Shown one piece after another: positions 31,155-42,208 of a stretch of DNA of 64,000 bases. The notes below the pieces were generated by a model, which was not told the origin of the DNA, searched no databases, and saw only the letters and a list, made by a program, of their open reading frames with translations. How positions within the stretch are numbered: the stretch's first letter is position 1; every line of letters begins with the position of its first letter. Where the stretch lies: contig JBANSL010000014.1 in the NCBI GenBank assembly GCA_037127255.1, forward strand, positions 64,495,646-64,559,645, in the 5' to 3' direction. Made by a program: the position numbers and the translations under genes. This DNA is from Persicaria tinctoria. Its lineage: Eukaryota; Streptophyta; Magnoliopsida; Caryophyllales; Polygonaceae.

Positions 31155-32871
31155 TTTTTTTTATTAAGTAATAATTCAAACTTAGACATACCTAAGGTTG
31201 TTATATAAGCTGAACAACTCGAGCTTGGTTTGGGATCGGCTCGGAAAAAGCTCGACTCGAGCTCGTTCACTTACCTAAACAAGCCGAACTTGAACATGAT
31301 TTTAAGCTCGGTTGAAAGCTCGGCTCGTTCGATTAGACTCAAATAGCTCAAATGTATGAAATTTTTAGAAATTTCTTTAAATTAATATGTTATGACAAAG
31401 TAAAACTACTTAAAGCTCAAAAAAAGCTCGGCTCGAGCTTGTTCATTTACTAAAACAAGCCGAGCTAGAACAAAAAAGAAAGCTCGTTTAAAAATTCGGC
31501 TGGGTTCGAGCTCGTTTAACAAATGAACCAAGCTTGAACATGCTAATCTCGACTCGTTCGGCTCAAATAACACCCTTACATACCTAGAGCTCAAAAGGCC
31601 GACAAGTTGACAGACGGATTAACCGTCGAATATACAATGAAACCGAAAGTACAAGAAAAAGGTGCAATCAACACGTAACATATACCCTAAATTAATGAAC
31701 GAAGCTAAGCAGAACTAAAAACGTAACGTTGAGGATGCCGACGAAGAACGAAGCCAAGCACCACATGCCAGTGGTACAACAGGACTCTTACTCCAGTGGG
31801 CAGTGAAGACGAAACTCCAAGGCCCAATCTCCCGGATACGGAGTCGCCCCTTGCACACTATCACAACCCTAACCTGTCCTGACTCCGGACGCAACAAACT
31901 CAACCAAGTTGAAGAATACTCAGAAACACCAAAGACAAAGCACATGCCAACCGAAGAAAAGACACCCAAAACCAGCCAATCATGACATGGATTTCAACAC
32001 TCATATGACGAGAGGTATTGAACCTTGCAAGCAAGGGGTTAAATTTTATTTTTAAATTTTAATACTTGGCGTGCAAGGCCAAGAGTGAACCTTGCGTGCC
32101 AAGGAGTTCCGTACACCATATCACCACACCAGAGGAAGACCGGTGACCCACCTCCAATGGCACTGCCGGAACCAAGCTCGGGCAAGGGAGGTGATAATAA
32201 AGACCCGACCAGACATGAAGCACATGGTCTGAAAAGGGTGAAACCAAGACCCGAGAGGAAACCGATGGAGGAAAATGGAGACGAGCCCCAACAACACCGC
32301 AAGGATTGAAACAAACCAGAGCGAGAACAAGTTACAGATCGGCCCCAAGGGAGAAAGATGATATTGAAACAGGGAAAATCAAAAGGAGGACAAAAAAATC
32401 CCCAAAGTGAACTCAACCCCGAAAAGAACAAGGGAACTCAAAATTCCAAATTGATGGAGGGCTAGGGAAGGGATAAAGCCGGAGACCCGAAAACGAAGTC
32501 GGAGCGACATCGCCCGTCGGAAAAGCACGACCAAGAATCGGTGAAAGGAAGGGATTCTGAGAGGATCGGCAAGGGCAGCAGGGAAGGGGACCCGAAGACG
32601 ATGTCGTAGCGGCATCGCCCACGGAGCAAACAAGGATCGACAAGCCTGATTTAGACTATGAGCAGAACGAAAAAATCTAGGGAGGGCGTCGGCGGCGAGA
32701 GGTCTCCGGAGATGGGGGTCACCTTCGCCGGAAACGAAAAGCGGCCTGGATGAGATCGGGTACGAATCCGGGTTAAGTGGCGGAACGGGGTTCCGATTTG
32801 GACTCTCTCTCTCGGAAATTAAAGAGAGAGGTCTAAATTTATCCCCTATGTGGCTATGTGAATATGTATTC
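31155..32871 (-). mobile_element. GC-rich retroposon, copy C (with target-site duplication, interrupted by a hAT-type MITE)
   Basis: T-run (tail) at 31155-31163, tail box TAATAATTC, then the family 3' signature broken at 31186 by the MITE and resumed at 31586. Hairpin 1 is intact (GACGGATTAACCGTC at 31612-31626); hairpin 2 is decayed. The flanks AGATTCAGATTATC (31141-31154) and AGATTCAGATCATC (32872-32885) form a 14-bp duplication with one mismatch. Net length is about 1.3 kb without the nested element. It has short open frames but none conserved. Confidence 0.82.
31194..31577. mobile_element. hAT-type MITE (384 bp, 8-bp target-site duplication) inside retroposon copy C
   Basis: Flanks ACATACCT at 31186-31193 and 31578-31585 are exact. 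Ends AAGGTTGTTAT and AATAACACCCTT are imperfect inverted repeats. The interior is built of AGCTCGAGCTCGG-like phrases in both orientations. It is non-coding. The 8-bp duplication and the TA(A/G)GG ends fit hAT. Confidence 0.85.
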
Positions 32872-32928
32872 AGATTCAGATCATCGTTAATTACTCCGTA
32901 ATATTTATTCAGATTATATGCATAAGCT

Positions 32929-35735
32929 TTTTTTAAAAAAAAAAATCAAGAAGTGGGTTATAGCTCCCTTATATATTACTAGGAGGACTCTGGAGGCAAT
33001 TGCCCGAGTTCATCATTCAAGAATCAAAATATTACATAGAAAAGAAGGTCTAGTGCTATATTCGATAAAAGGACTTGAGCTTGTATAGGCTGAGTTCGCC
33101 ACAACATCCGCCACCCGATTGGCTTGGCGTTTGATGTGCGTAATTCGAACTGATCAGTCATCCTCTTCCATCCAATTGCTGCACTGTTTAACCAAATGTA
33201 AATCTCTCGCGTTGTTCACAATCAGCTAGCAGCCATAATGGAGTCCAATTCCAAAATCAAGCTTGTGTGGCCCAACCTTCTAGCAATTCTTAATCCGTGG
33301 TAGATAACCTACAACTTCACCATCAGAGGATTACATATTCCACACTCAAAGCTAAAGGCAAAAAAGAACTAACCCATTTTGAGTCTTTGGACACGCTCAC
33401 TCCTCCTGCCTTGCCCGAGGTCCCTTTGGTGAAACCATCCACGTTGAGCTTTATCCAACCAACCGGAGGCGAACTCCAAGCTATAGCGCTGCTCATAGAA
33501 CTGACCGGAGGGATGTTAACATCAGGAGTTGGGTTTGTGGCATTTTCCCGGTAATCTCGGGCGTTTCTAGTGGCTTTCGTCACCTGTCCTTCAATTTCAT
33601 CAACCCCATCAAAGCTTAACCGATTTTAACACTTCCAAGTTGTCCAGAGCATGAAAGCAAAATAAGTAGCCTGTGTATTTTCCTGCTTTGTATTTTTGAA
33701 AATCCACTTCTTCAAGCACATGGTCAAAAAGAAAGAGTAGTGATTTGCGCCCAGGAACTTGACCCACTGATTACACACTCTCGGGTAGTCTCTCAAGAGT
33801 TGTAAACTCCTCTCCGTCTCCGAACACCTAGGACAAGCCGCCAAAGTAGTCAAGTGCGTACGGAGACGGTTAGGATTGGACATGATACAGTTTCGCGTTG
33901 TTAAATAAAGGAATGTTCGAGCCCGTTTCTATCTTGGAGTCCTCCAAATATGTCGCCACCTCGCATCCTTAACAGATTGGTCATAGCTTCACTTGATAGC
34001 CTGTGTTGTAGAGTTCGTGGAGAACTCCCCCAATGACGTCAACCCCTATACCAGTCTATCTACATTTGTTTCATCATTGCTCAAGAAGATCGATTGCAAC
34101 TAGAGTAGGATGTCTAGCCCCAAGCTAGGAGAGGAGTTAGAACAACTCAATCCCATGACTTAGGGCCTCTCATTTCTGCTATGGTTGCCCCCGATATGTC
34201 CTCTGGGATCGGATGTAGAGCTACATCTTCGAGAGACTTATCCAACAACCATGAGTGTCTTCAGAACAGGGTAGATGAGCCATTACCAACTGCCATTCTT
34301 AGGTTAGGAGTTAGGATTTCTACCCTATGAAGTATACTCTTCCAGGTTGATGATGAGCCTGATTGTTGTTGCAATATGTCCACATCCACCCTACTATTCT
34401 AGTATTTACCTCGTATAACCCTTCTCCAAAGCACCTCCGGGTGTTTGAGCAAGCACCAGCTTAACTTTGCAAGAGTTGCTTCATTAGACACACGCATAGC
34501 CTGCACACAAGCCCTCCTTCCTTCCTCGAACCTGTAATCGTTTCCATTTCAGCAGGTGAGGTTTCTTGGCTTCTGACGAGGACCCCTAAATAAAACCCCT
34601 GACCTCTCGATCGATGGTGTCGAAAATGTTTCTCGAAACGAACATGGAATGCATGCTATATAAAGGGAGGCTAGTCAAGATGAAGTTGGCAAACGTAACT
34701 TTCCCAAAGAATGAAAGAGTTCTAGCACACCAGCCTTGGAGCTTACTGGTGACTTTCTTGAGCAAGAAGTTATACCTTTCTTTTTTCATTCGGCCCGCGG
34801 CCGTTAGAAAGGCAAGATAGTTTCTAAACTCAATGGAAATTGGGATGTCAAGTGCTCTACTGATGCCGTCTTTTATGTTCATTGGGACGTTCCTCGAGAA
34901 AAGCATCGAACTCTTAGCAAAGTTAACTTTCTCACCCAAACGCGAAGAAAAGCAATATAAACGGCATTTAATGGCTCATAGGCTTTTACCATTTGAACCA
35001 AATCATTTGTGAAGAACAAATGCGACAACAACACTCCCCATATGTTAATCGGTTTCCATATGTGGTCTGTCTTCCCAGATTGCCTTAGAAATAATGTGGG
35101 ATACCCTGACAAATTCCCCTTGTTGGAGTAATGTTGCCTACAACTTTCCCATTCCACATAAGTTTCATACACCCCAAAGTTTGGCATTTCATAATAACCG
35201 ATGTGAGCTTAGTCGGCAGTCCAACGTGCTCAAGTGCATCTTGCAAGAAATTGCACCAAATTTTGTCATAAGCCTTCTTCAAATAAACTTTCACTATCAT
35301 CCACTTATGTCTTCTTCTCTCTGACATCGAATACAAGACCTCCTGAAGGATCACCACATTATAAATAATTTGTCTTCTCGGAACAATGCAATGCTTGCAT
35401 GTGCCAGGGAGATACGATCTTCCAAAATCGGCTTAAGTCGGTTCACAATGCACTTGGTTGCCAGTTTAAATATGACATTAAACAATGAAATTGGGCGGAG
35501 CTGCGATGGCCTCGTCGGGGTATGAATCTTCGGAATAAGCACTAGGAAGGCATTCGAGATTTTTTCCGGGAATATTGCATCGTTGAGCATGCCCAGCACT
35601 GTCCCGGCGACCTGAGCACCCATTATATATCCCAATTCTTCTAGTAAAATATTAAAGGAAACCCATCAGGCCTTGGAGCCTTATACGATCTCATAAGTTT
35701 CAAGGCATCCCAGTCTTCCCAGGAGTAAATGGTGC
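32929..35735 (-). mobile_element. Decayed L1-type LINE (RT to RNase H)
   Basis: The minus strand reads, with many frameshifts, the same ORF2 as the 19.6-22.7 kb element. RT pieces are at 35351-35635 (LVLIPKIHTPTRPSQLRPISLFN), 35085-35357 (RRRHKWMIVKVYLKKAYD) and 34586-34939. The zf-RVT is at 33626-33883 (LAACPRCSETERSL) and RNase H at 33323-33583 (GWIKLNVDGFTKG). The 5' side is cut by a MITE at 35736. The tail at 32929-32948 is an odd T-run plus A-run. Old copy, no target duplication seen. Confidence 0.85.
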
Positions 35736-35912
35736 TTAGGATCCTCTAGTCCACTATCATGATTCCTTATGCGGTCCATATCGCTTGATTAATGTACCGA
35801 ATTATTTTATTATTTCTCTTCATAAATTGGGTAGTTTTATAATTGTTTTCAACCAATAATAGAAGACGGATCACATAAAGGACCATGATAGCGGACTAGA
35901 GGATCCTCACCG
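35736..35912 (-). mobile_element. GGATCC-ended MITE, copy 1
   Basis: Ends AGGATCCTCTAGTCC and GGACTAGAGGATCCTCACCG. The interior matches the copies at 39436 and 44470 in reverse orientation (ACCAATAATAG, GGTAGTTTTATAATTGTTTTC). The left end is slightly altered and no target-site duplication is visible. It abuts the L1 remnant. Confidence 0.7.
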
Positions 35913-37619
35913 GTGTTGTAAGCGTCTCCATATGGGGGTCTGACAGTAGAGGAAACACCTAGGGAATGGGTTGAGTTGATGTCCCACTGTTGGTGGATAA
36001 GCTTTTTTGAGAATGTATCCTCCAACAACGCTTTGCATTAAGGCCACTAGACCTCTTTTTTAATGAAAATAAAATGAAGCTTTTTCCCTATGATGCAGAG
36101 GCTTGGATATTTTTGACTAATTTTTCATGGGTATGATTAATACTCCCTCCATTCGGTTTTAAGTGACGTTTTGAGTCTTTTTTAGACCACCAACATCAGT
36201 AGTTTTTATTTGCGTTTTAAAAAAAAAATTGAATATAAAATTCAAGCCTATAACAAAATATTTTAAAAACGAATGAGGTAGTTTGGAAGTAAGAAATCAG
36301 ATAAAAAAACGCAAAAAGCGGGTGCTTTCCAAGAATTTCAGCTTGGTGGAGCCCAAATTGCTGATGTAGATGCTTTGCAACAAAAAATGCAACAATACAT
36401 ATGACACGTTTCCAACTTGTAGTGTCTGAAGGGGTGTCAAATGAATAATTTAAAATTCATTAAATGGAAACTGATTTTTCTTTAGCATATTTTGCCCCCC
36501 CCCCCCCCCAATACTTTTATTTTTAAAATTCATAATTTAATTTTATCTACTTATAGACACTAATATTATATATGTTTATTAGAAAAAGTTTTAAAATTAT
36601 TATGCATATTTTAATATATAATAGATAGTGAAAAGTAAGTTAAGAAACCCTAGAAACTCGGATTGATGTGAGTGAAAAAAAATAAATTGAGATTTTTAAG
36701 GCGAGAGAAGGTGATGAAGGGGTATTAAAAAACTCTAGAAATCTGCATTGATGCGGATGGTCTTAGGTTTGTAAAATGAACTGTCATTGCTATTACAGTA
36801 GATTAATTACTCCCACATCATCACACACTTTATGTCCTTTATAATGTCTAATTTGAAGTATTCAGTGATTAAAAATATTGAAAATCAAGTTAAAAGATTA
36901 TTATACACTCTCTCATGGTCCCAGATTCATTAAAAAAAACAAGTGGTTTGCAGCTTCTTGATTAATGAAGGATAATTATTAGGGGAAGTTACAGAGTAAA
37001 ACCGGAGTATCATTAATTTGTGTGCCTTTGTGTGTAAACGACATTTAAAACCCAATGGACGAAGTAGTTGACTAAGTACTCGAATAAAAAAAGTATGATT
37101 TGAATCCTTAATCTCTTATAAATGTCACATCATCAATGTGTATACTTGTACTATTAAGTTTAATGATATGACCATCAAATTTGTGATCACCCTATGTCAA
37201 AAGAATTAAATTGCTTATGAGTGAGATGATAAACCCTTGAATGAGTTACACAATATTCGATCTAGAGTAAAACGACTAAGATTGAGACTAAAAAAACTAG
37301 ACTAAGACTAAAATTAAAAAATATGGCCTTATTTTTTCCCCCCTAAAAATGAACTTATTGAATGTGTATATTTGTAATACTCACTACTGTGAATTAAGGG
37401 TTTGTTTGAGAGCGAGTGGATGTTATGGAAAAAAAATATCGGAAATTGAATCGAGGTGTTTGAGAGGGAATGGACGGGAGGGAGGGAGAGAGGTCCAGGG
37501 GATAAAGTGGGTAGAGTTGGATGCTTTTTTTCATCCAGGAAATATGAGATGAAGGGGGTGGAGTGGATAACCTATTTTACCTATCCTCTTATTTTGTTTA
37601 AATTTGCATTTGATTGTTG
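35913..37619. other. Intergenic region with decayed repeats and a 15-base C tract
   Basis: No gene. A decayed Stowaway-like sequence begins at about 36146 (TACTCCCTCCATTCGG) and fades near 36285. A homopolymer of 15 C lies at 36495-36509. The rest is AT-rich. Confidence 0.5.
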
Positions 37620-38060
37620 ACTACGGGTCCATGACCTAGCGAGTTGTTAACTCGATGGGTCCGAGTCATCGGATTATGTGGGTTCACGGGTGCGAGATAG
37701 GGTCAGGGTTTTTTAAACCCGTCAACCCGTTGTAATTAAAAAAATATTGACCGTTTTTGTATATATATAGTACAATATGTAACCGTTATAACCTCCATGG
37801 TTATGTACAAATATCCTTACATAATAACATATTTTTAACTCATCTTCATTCATATTCAAAATTCTCCAAATTTTATATCTTTTTCAATGTTTCAATGGCA
37901 AAACACATATGAAGATAGATCAACATCAACTACTAATCTTCGAGATGAATTATTTATGAGACATTTTCACCGAGAAGAGAGAATTCCTAGTAACAATTAT
38001 TATATAGTTATTTGTAAACATTGTTCTCGTAGTTATATATAAGATGTAGACCTATTTGGG
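37620..38060 (+). mobile_element. Possible hAT transposon 5' remnant with BED-finger trace
   Basis: The first part has the nested ACCCGT/ACGGGT phrases typical of some plant hAT subterminal regions. Downstream (37910-38040) a plus-strand frame reads NLRDELFMRHFHREERI and IVICKHCSRSYI, resembling the start of a BED zinc finger. The frame breaks soon after. Assignment is tentative. Confidence 0.4.
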
Positions 38061-38188
38061 ATACTTCTACCTAAAGAGACACGTTCAAGTAAGCCTCCCC
38101 GAGAAGTTTCATAGAACGAAGGCAGATGAGGAATTGTGCATTTTTTTTATAAAGTAAAGATTTGAGACCAAGAAGACCTGATGATAAT

Positions 38189-39420
38189 GCATATTTCATA
38201 TAGGCATTATATGTATTTCTTATTGCATTTAGATAGGAGTTTTGCAAGTGTTTTAATCTAGTTTCGTATCTTGCTTGTGAAGTATTCGAGTTTGGAATCT
38301 ACGCGTTTTTAGTGTTTATTTTGTAGTTTTACATTCCGACCTTGGATGAGATCTTGAAAGATCTTAGAAGACATGTTTTGGAGCATATGAAGACTGAGGA
38401 AGGAGCTACAAAGGAGCAAGGAAGCACAACAGCGAAGCAAAGAAGAAAGTTGGCCATTGCATAGGGCAGCACATGCCGGTTTTCTAGCGGCGTCTGCCGC
38501 TACCCCGTGTTCATCGATTTCAATTTGGATCTGAATATTCTTATTTCCTATTATAATATTATTATATTTCCAGGGTTTGCACGTATTATTTAAGTTATTT
38601 CTTTCATCATTCAGCCGTGTGTTGGCAATTAGGGTTATCAATGAACACTTTGAGAGAGAAGATAGGTTTTTGGCCTATGAGTTGCTAAACTCATAGTTTC
38701 GCCTGTGATTCGAAGACATGGTTGAATAGATTGTGAGAATTTGATTCTTATTACTTACTCCCTCCGTCTCAAAATACATGTCTTTTAAGCCCCTAAAATT
38801 TTGTCAAAAATACATGTCTTTTTAGATTTAATCATTACCCCTAACCTACTTTTACATCTAATCATTACCCTAATTTTTACATCACCACTACTCTTCTCAC
38901 AATTTTTTTTTTAAAAAGAAACAAATACTCTATTACCAAAGTCTAATCATTACATTTACCATACTTTTTACATCTAATCATTACACTTAAGCTACTCCTT
39001 AATTCCCGTGTTCCATCCTAAAAAGACATGTATTTTAAGACGGAGGGAGTATTTATGAGTATATTTATCATCTTGTGTCTATTGATTATATTTGTGTTCA
39101 TTTCTATGATTGATCACAATGTTAGGAATTGCATCTAAGCTATGAATTCGTTATTGTTTTCTTGATAGCAAACATAGGTATTGAAGTAGTGATATTTCTT
39201 TGTCTTTGTAGTGGATAATTTCGATTGATCTATGTCGTTAGATGTTGATTATGCCGATTAGGGTTGTTCCGATTGTGTCTTAATTGCATTGAATCAATAT
39301 GTCAATTGGTCTTTGAACTTGAGTGTTTAATGCTATTCTTTAGTGATGTTGCTCCACCCAATTCTTCTCTCTCCATCCACTTGTTATCTCTAGTGTTGCT
39401 CCCAATTATTAGCCCCACCC
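38189..39420. mobile_element. LTR-like sequence, possibly a gypsy solo LTR
   Basis: Starts TGATGATAATGCATATTTC and has the look of a long plant gypsy LTR (GCGGCGTCTGCCGCTACCCC inside). The right boundary and target duplication could not be found, and it contains a Stowaway insertion. Treat as a guess. Confidence 0.25.
38758..39049. mobile_element. Stowaway-type MITE (292 bp, TA target)
   Basis: Terminal inverted repeats CTCCCTCCGTCTCAAAATAC and its complement ending GACGGAGGGAG, flanked by TA on both sides. This is the classic Tc1/mariner Stowaway signature. Inner ACATGTCTTTT motifs are also inverted. No coding capacity. Confidence 0.92.
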
Positions 39421-39435
39421 ACACCCGTGTTTAAG

Positions 39436-39616
39436 CGGTGAGGATCCTATGGTCCGCAACCATGGTCCCTTTAATAGTCCACTTTTTCTTATTGGTTGAA
39501 AACAATTATACAACTACCCTATTTATTAGGAGAAATAACAAAATAACTCAACACATCCAATCAAACGATACGGACCATATAATGGACTACAATTATGGAC
39601 TAAAGGATCTCCACCA
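39436..39616 (+). mobile_element. GGATCC-ended MITE, copy 2 (181 bp, 9-bp target-site duplication)
   Basis: Flanks GTGTTTAAG at 39427-39435 and 39617-39625. Ends CGGTGAGGATCC and GGATCTCCACCA. Interior TTGGTTGAAAACAATTATA and ATACGGACCATATAATGGAC matches the copy at 44470. The 9-bp duplication suggests a Mutator-like origin. Confidence 0.85.
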
Positions 39617-39963
39617 GTGTTTAAGAGTTTCTTCCGTAGCAGCATGTCCAATCGTTTCTAAAAATACTCATCCAAATGGATCAATTTTTTAATATTAGAG
39701 CAGTTGCATTGGGAGTTTTTAAGATAGTTTTTAAGTGAGAAATCAATTTAATAATAAGACATGGAGAGAAAACAACGCGATTGATTATGCTCAAAAACCC
39801 AAAAAATGTAAAAGATGGGGTGGGAGGAGAGAGAGAGGGAGAGCAATGTGGGGTCCAATTTAGAGGAAAGAGGGATAGACGGGTAGTCATTAAATATGGT
39901 CTAATTCTTTTTCTTTATTTTTTTTTAAATATATGTGTTGAAGGGTTTTTGATGGGCTGTATA

Positions 39964-41133
39964 TTTTTTTTATTATGTAAAAATTCGAGGTCAGACATAT
40001 CTAGACCTATAATGCCGACAAGTCGGCAGACGGATAACCATCATAAATAAACAAAAATACAACGAAGGTGCAAGATACAAGCAAAAACGCTCTACAAAGC
40101 TAAACTAAACCAAACTAAACCGGAAGAGATGAGGACGTAGACGACGAACGAAGACAAGCGCTATCCAAAAGCAACACCATAGGCCAGTGGTACATTAGGA
40201 GTCACATGTGGCTGTGGGTAGTGAAGACGAACCTCCAAGGAAACAACCTTCCGAGAAAAGGAGACGTCTTAATACACACTACCACAACCCCAGCCTGACC
40301 CGACTTCGAACAGGCAGAACCCCATCAACCGGAAAAGAAAGACCAGTCCCCCTAAACGCAGAGCCACACACCACCTGAATCGAAACATACTAGAAACCCG
40401 AGCGAGAATTAAGCTAACCCTACCGAAAAATATTTATTTATAACTAGATTATAATATTTATTAATTTTATTTTCAATTTTATTTAAACCTTATTCCGACA
40501 GGCTAACTTGGGCCAAGGCAAAAAGCCTTTGGGCCCAAGAAACACAACCCAAGCCCAAGAAAGGACAATCGGGCACCGAGAGAGCCCAGGGATTGGAAGC
40601 GAAGGTAGACGGAAAAAGAGCCAGCAACACCGCATCACAGCCGTCGAGCCATCGGACCTAGCAAGCGACGACCAGGAGAGACAAAACCACAAAAGGTAAA
40701 TTCGAGACCACGAAATGAGGAGCTTGAAAACCGAAGCGGCACCAGAGGAGCCGGATCCGCATCACTCAGAGGAGGGTGAAGAGGAGTAGGTGCGGGTTGG
40801 GGGATAGAGACCCGGAGAAACTGTCGGGGAGAGGCCAACCACCACCGAAGGCGGCGCCGGATGAGCCAATCCACAACACCCAGGTCGAAGGGACTCCGAG
40901 GAGGGGGTAATGGTCTTCAGATGAACCAAGCTTAGACGAAGAAGGGAAGATGACGACTGGGAATCAGTCGGAGAACCTGAGTAGAGGAGGTCGATTGAAA
41001 ACGGACCAACTTAGGGGGACTACAACCAAGGCAAAAAGCCTCAAATCAATTACGAATTTCAAGGGGAGATTCTCCCTAAAAACAAACGAGGCGAATTATA
41101 GAGAAGGTCAGTAAGAGAGAGGGGCTCTGCCCT
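39964..41133 (-). mobile_element. GC-rich retroposon, copy D
   Basis: Tail (T-run 39964-39971), tail box AAAATTCGAGG, hairpin 2 GCCGACAAGTCGGC at 40014-40027 and hairpin 1 at 40029-40042. Sense-strand similarity to copies C and E includes the phrase CCTTGGAGGTTCGTCTTCACT. The TTGGGCCCAAG core sits near 40530 and is followed in sense by an AT-rich block. The 5' end near 41133 carries AGAGAGAGGGCAGAGCCCC. No target-site duplication found. Confidence 0.78.
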
Positions 41134-41139
41134 CTCTCT

Positions 41140-42208
41140 AGAATCCGACTCCAAACCCCCACCGCTACACCCATCGCACCACTGCCACCCCACCACCGCA
41201 CAACCGCACCACCGCCGCCACCCCACCACCGCACCACCCCACCACCCTCTCCCTAAAAAACCCTAACCTAAAAATTTCTTAATCCCTCCACCCTGCCTAC
41301 CCAACGCCACCGCCGCCACTTCTCAGGCCACCACCATCAACCGAGCCATCCCCCCTTTCTTAACCCAATCAGCTTGATCCTCGGGCGTTTCGGACCACCC
41401 TTCCTCTGTTTCGGCCGGCTAGGGTGTTTTTCCCTCGACGACTCGAGGCCCTGTCCTCTCCGGTGCCGACGCGGCCGCCCCTTCTCCGGCCACGGCGAGA
41501 TCCCCCTGCTCCGCTTTGGTCCTTGGGGCCCAAGCTTCGGGTCCTTGGGGCCCAAGCTTCGGGTCCTTGGGGCCCAAGTTTCGGGTCCTTGGGGCCCAAG
41601 CTTCGGGTCCTTGGGGCCCAAGCTTCGGGTCCTTAGGGCCCAAGTTTCGGGTCCTTTGGGCCCAAGTTTGGTTCCTCCGGGCCCAAGGCTTTGGGGGAAA
41701 AAAAACTCGAAAGGGTCGAATCCTTCCCGAAAGGGCTTGAAAATCCCGTTAGGGTTGAATAAATTCTCTTTCGTACGAAAGAGATTAAATGTGCGCGTCT
41801 TCAAGGTTGGTTCTTGGTTGACATCCCTGCTACTTAGCATTCCTCTTCCGTGCTGGAGCTTTGGCAACCGGTGTGGTTGGCTGGGGTCGTGGTGGTGTGT
41901 ATCGAGGCAACTCCGCGACAGGATATTCCTTGGAGGATCATCTTCACTGCCCACAGGACTGGGTCCTGATTTACCGCTGGCCAACGGTGTCGCCGCCTGG
42001 GGATGCTTGGCACCGGTTTTTAGTCTACGTTGTCTTCAGCGCGTACGGGTTTGGCTCGCCTGCTCGTCCGGGATTACGCCTCCCATTTTGTAGTTGTTGC
42101 ACCTTTTTACATATGTATAGACGGTTTCACCGTCTGCCGACTTCGTCGGCCTCTCGAGTTGTCAGGTATGCCTGACTCTCGAATTATTTCCTAATCAAAA
42201 AAAAAAAA
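41140..42208 (+). mobile_element. GC-rich retroposon, copy E, with expanded minisatellite
   Basis: Plus orientation, head-to-head with copy D. The 3' end has three intact hairpins: GACGGTTTCACCGTC at 42120, GCCGACTTCGTCGGC at 42136 and GTCAGGTATGCCTGAC at 42161. These are followed by the CTCGAATTATTTCC box and 12 A at 42197-42208. The 22-bp minisatellite lies in its middle. The 5' boundary is uncertain; the CACC-rich part 41150-41330 may or may not belong. No target duplication seen. Confidence 0.75.
41519..41692 (+). repeat. 22-bp minisatellite, eight units
   Basis: Six units of the form GTCCTTGGGGCCCAAGCTTC+GG (22 bp, differing at one or two positions) from 41519 to 41650. A 20-bp unit and a divergent unit follow, to 41692. 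Each unit contains the near-palindrome CTTGGGGCCCAAG. As 22 is not a multiple of three and the unit has no stop codon in any phase, frames stay open across the array on both strands. Confidence 0.97.

Noticed and set aside
36495..36509. 15-base C homopolymer as a functional element
   Set aside because: A homopolymer of this kind is also a typical sequencing or assembly artefact; nothing nearby gives it meaning.
38309..38641. Minus-strand frame of 110 codons
   Set aside because: Lies in a candidate LTR-like sequence with simple composition; no homology.
41337..41984. Long minus-strand frame of 215 codons with a Gly-Pro-Lys repeat peptide, plus overlapping frames on both strands
   Set aside because: The frames are open only because the 22-bp repeat unit has no stop in any phase. 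They change reading through the array and lack homology. Not a gene.
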